A DNA stretch of 14,403 nt from Candidatus Poribacteria bacterium (lineage in GTDB: Bacteria; Abyssobacteria; SURF-5), in assembly GCA_016215705.1 (NCBI GenBank), contig JACRIR010000019.1:1-14403 (forward strand), given 5' to 3'. The translations under genes were made by a program, and so were the position numbers. The notes beneath the pieces were generated by a model. That model had not been told where the DNA came from, did no database searches, and saw only the letters and a list, made by a program, of their open reading frames with translations. Shown piece after piece: positions 14,297 through 14,403 of this stretch (position 1 is its first letter; each line of letters begins with the position of its first letter).

Positions 14297-14400
14297 CTCC
14301 CCCTTTGAAAAAGGGGGACAAAGGGGGATTTAGGAAGTCGCAGAAATCCTTGGAAAACAAGAGTCTTAAATCCCCCCTTCCCCCCTTTGCAAAGGGGGGA
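14297..14400. repeat. Inverted CCCCCTTTG/AAAGGGGG repeat pair at the window end
   Basis: The arm at 14297-14331 (CTCCCCCTTTGAAAAAGGGG...GGATTTA) is an imperfect inverse complement of 14367-14400 (TAAATCCCCCC...AAAGGGGGGA), about 35 bp per arm with a 35-bp spacer. Each arm is itself a small hairpin. Related to the partial copy at 6637-6667. The region 14006-14403 contains no gene. Confidence 0.75.
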
Positions 14401-14403
14401 ACG

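Overview
The window is about 14.4 kb of a bacterial chromosome with moderate GC and an atypical load of small intergenic repeats. The gene complement is housekeeping plus a molybdenum/tungsten cofactor block: a thr-tyr-gly-thr tRNA cluster feeding tuf, lepA-lepB, hemW, a response regulator-diguanylate cyclase, and tungstate-type ABC transport genes. The tRNA-tuf order is the one long known from E. coli (thrU-tyrU-glyT-thrT-tufB). The lepA-lepB order also recurs in Gram-negatives. With the repeat load this suggests an uncultivated Gram-negative (delta-proteobacterium-like or candidate phylum) recovered as a metagenomic contig. The lineage is an inference, because no rRNA is present.

Layout. 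Positions 1-760, minus strand: a near-consensus sigma-70 promoter, tRNA-Thr(TGT), tRNA-Tyr(GTA), tRNA-Gly(TCC), tRNA-Thr(GGT), then the first 47 codons of tuf. Positions 988-2053, plus strand: a promoter and a receiver-GGDEF protein, the only plus-strand protein gene. Positions 2055-5549, minus strand: a probable operon read tupB, tupC, moaC, MOSC protein, moaB/mogA, for tungstate/molybdate uptake and molybdopterin cofactor synthesis. The substrate-binding gene tupA is not beside it. In its place lie a consensus promoter, a truncated ORF and repeats. Positions 5992-7515: a MerR regulator and a SRPBCC-fold protein. The latter is preceded by a promoter with the 19-bp spacer typical of MerR-activated promoters. 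Positions 7581-9831: a flippase-like membrane protein followed 13 nt later by an amidohydrolase. Positions 10040-14005: lepA, lepB and hemW in transcription order, with an extended -10 promoter before lepA. Positions 14006-14403: only repeats.

Repeats are the most unusual aspect. Three copies of a near-perfect palindrome (arms of 12 to 23 bp around GGGGACACCATGC) sit between co-transcribed genes, one of them inside the tRNA cluster. A 127-bp element with 12-bp terminal inverted repeats occurs at 6755, and a left-truncated copy occurs at 14170. Heptanucleotide tandem arrays abut both copies and also lie near the start of the flippase gene. Two protein ends (the SRPBCC C-terminus and the flippase N-terminus) run into heptamer arrays. 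I see no CRISPR, phage, toxin-antitoxin or defence system, and no clear new multi-gene machine. The best candidates for something new are the palindrome and heptamer families and the MerR/SRPBCC unit.
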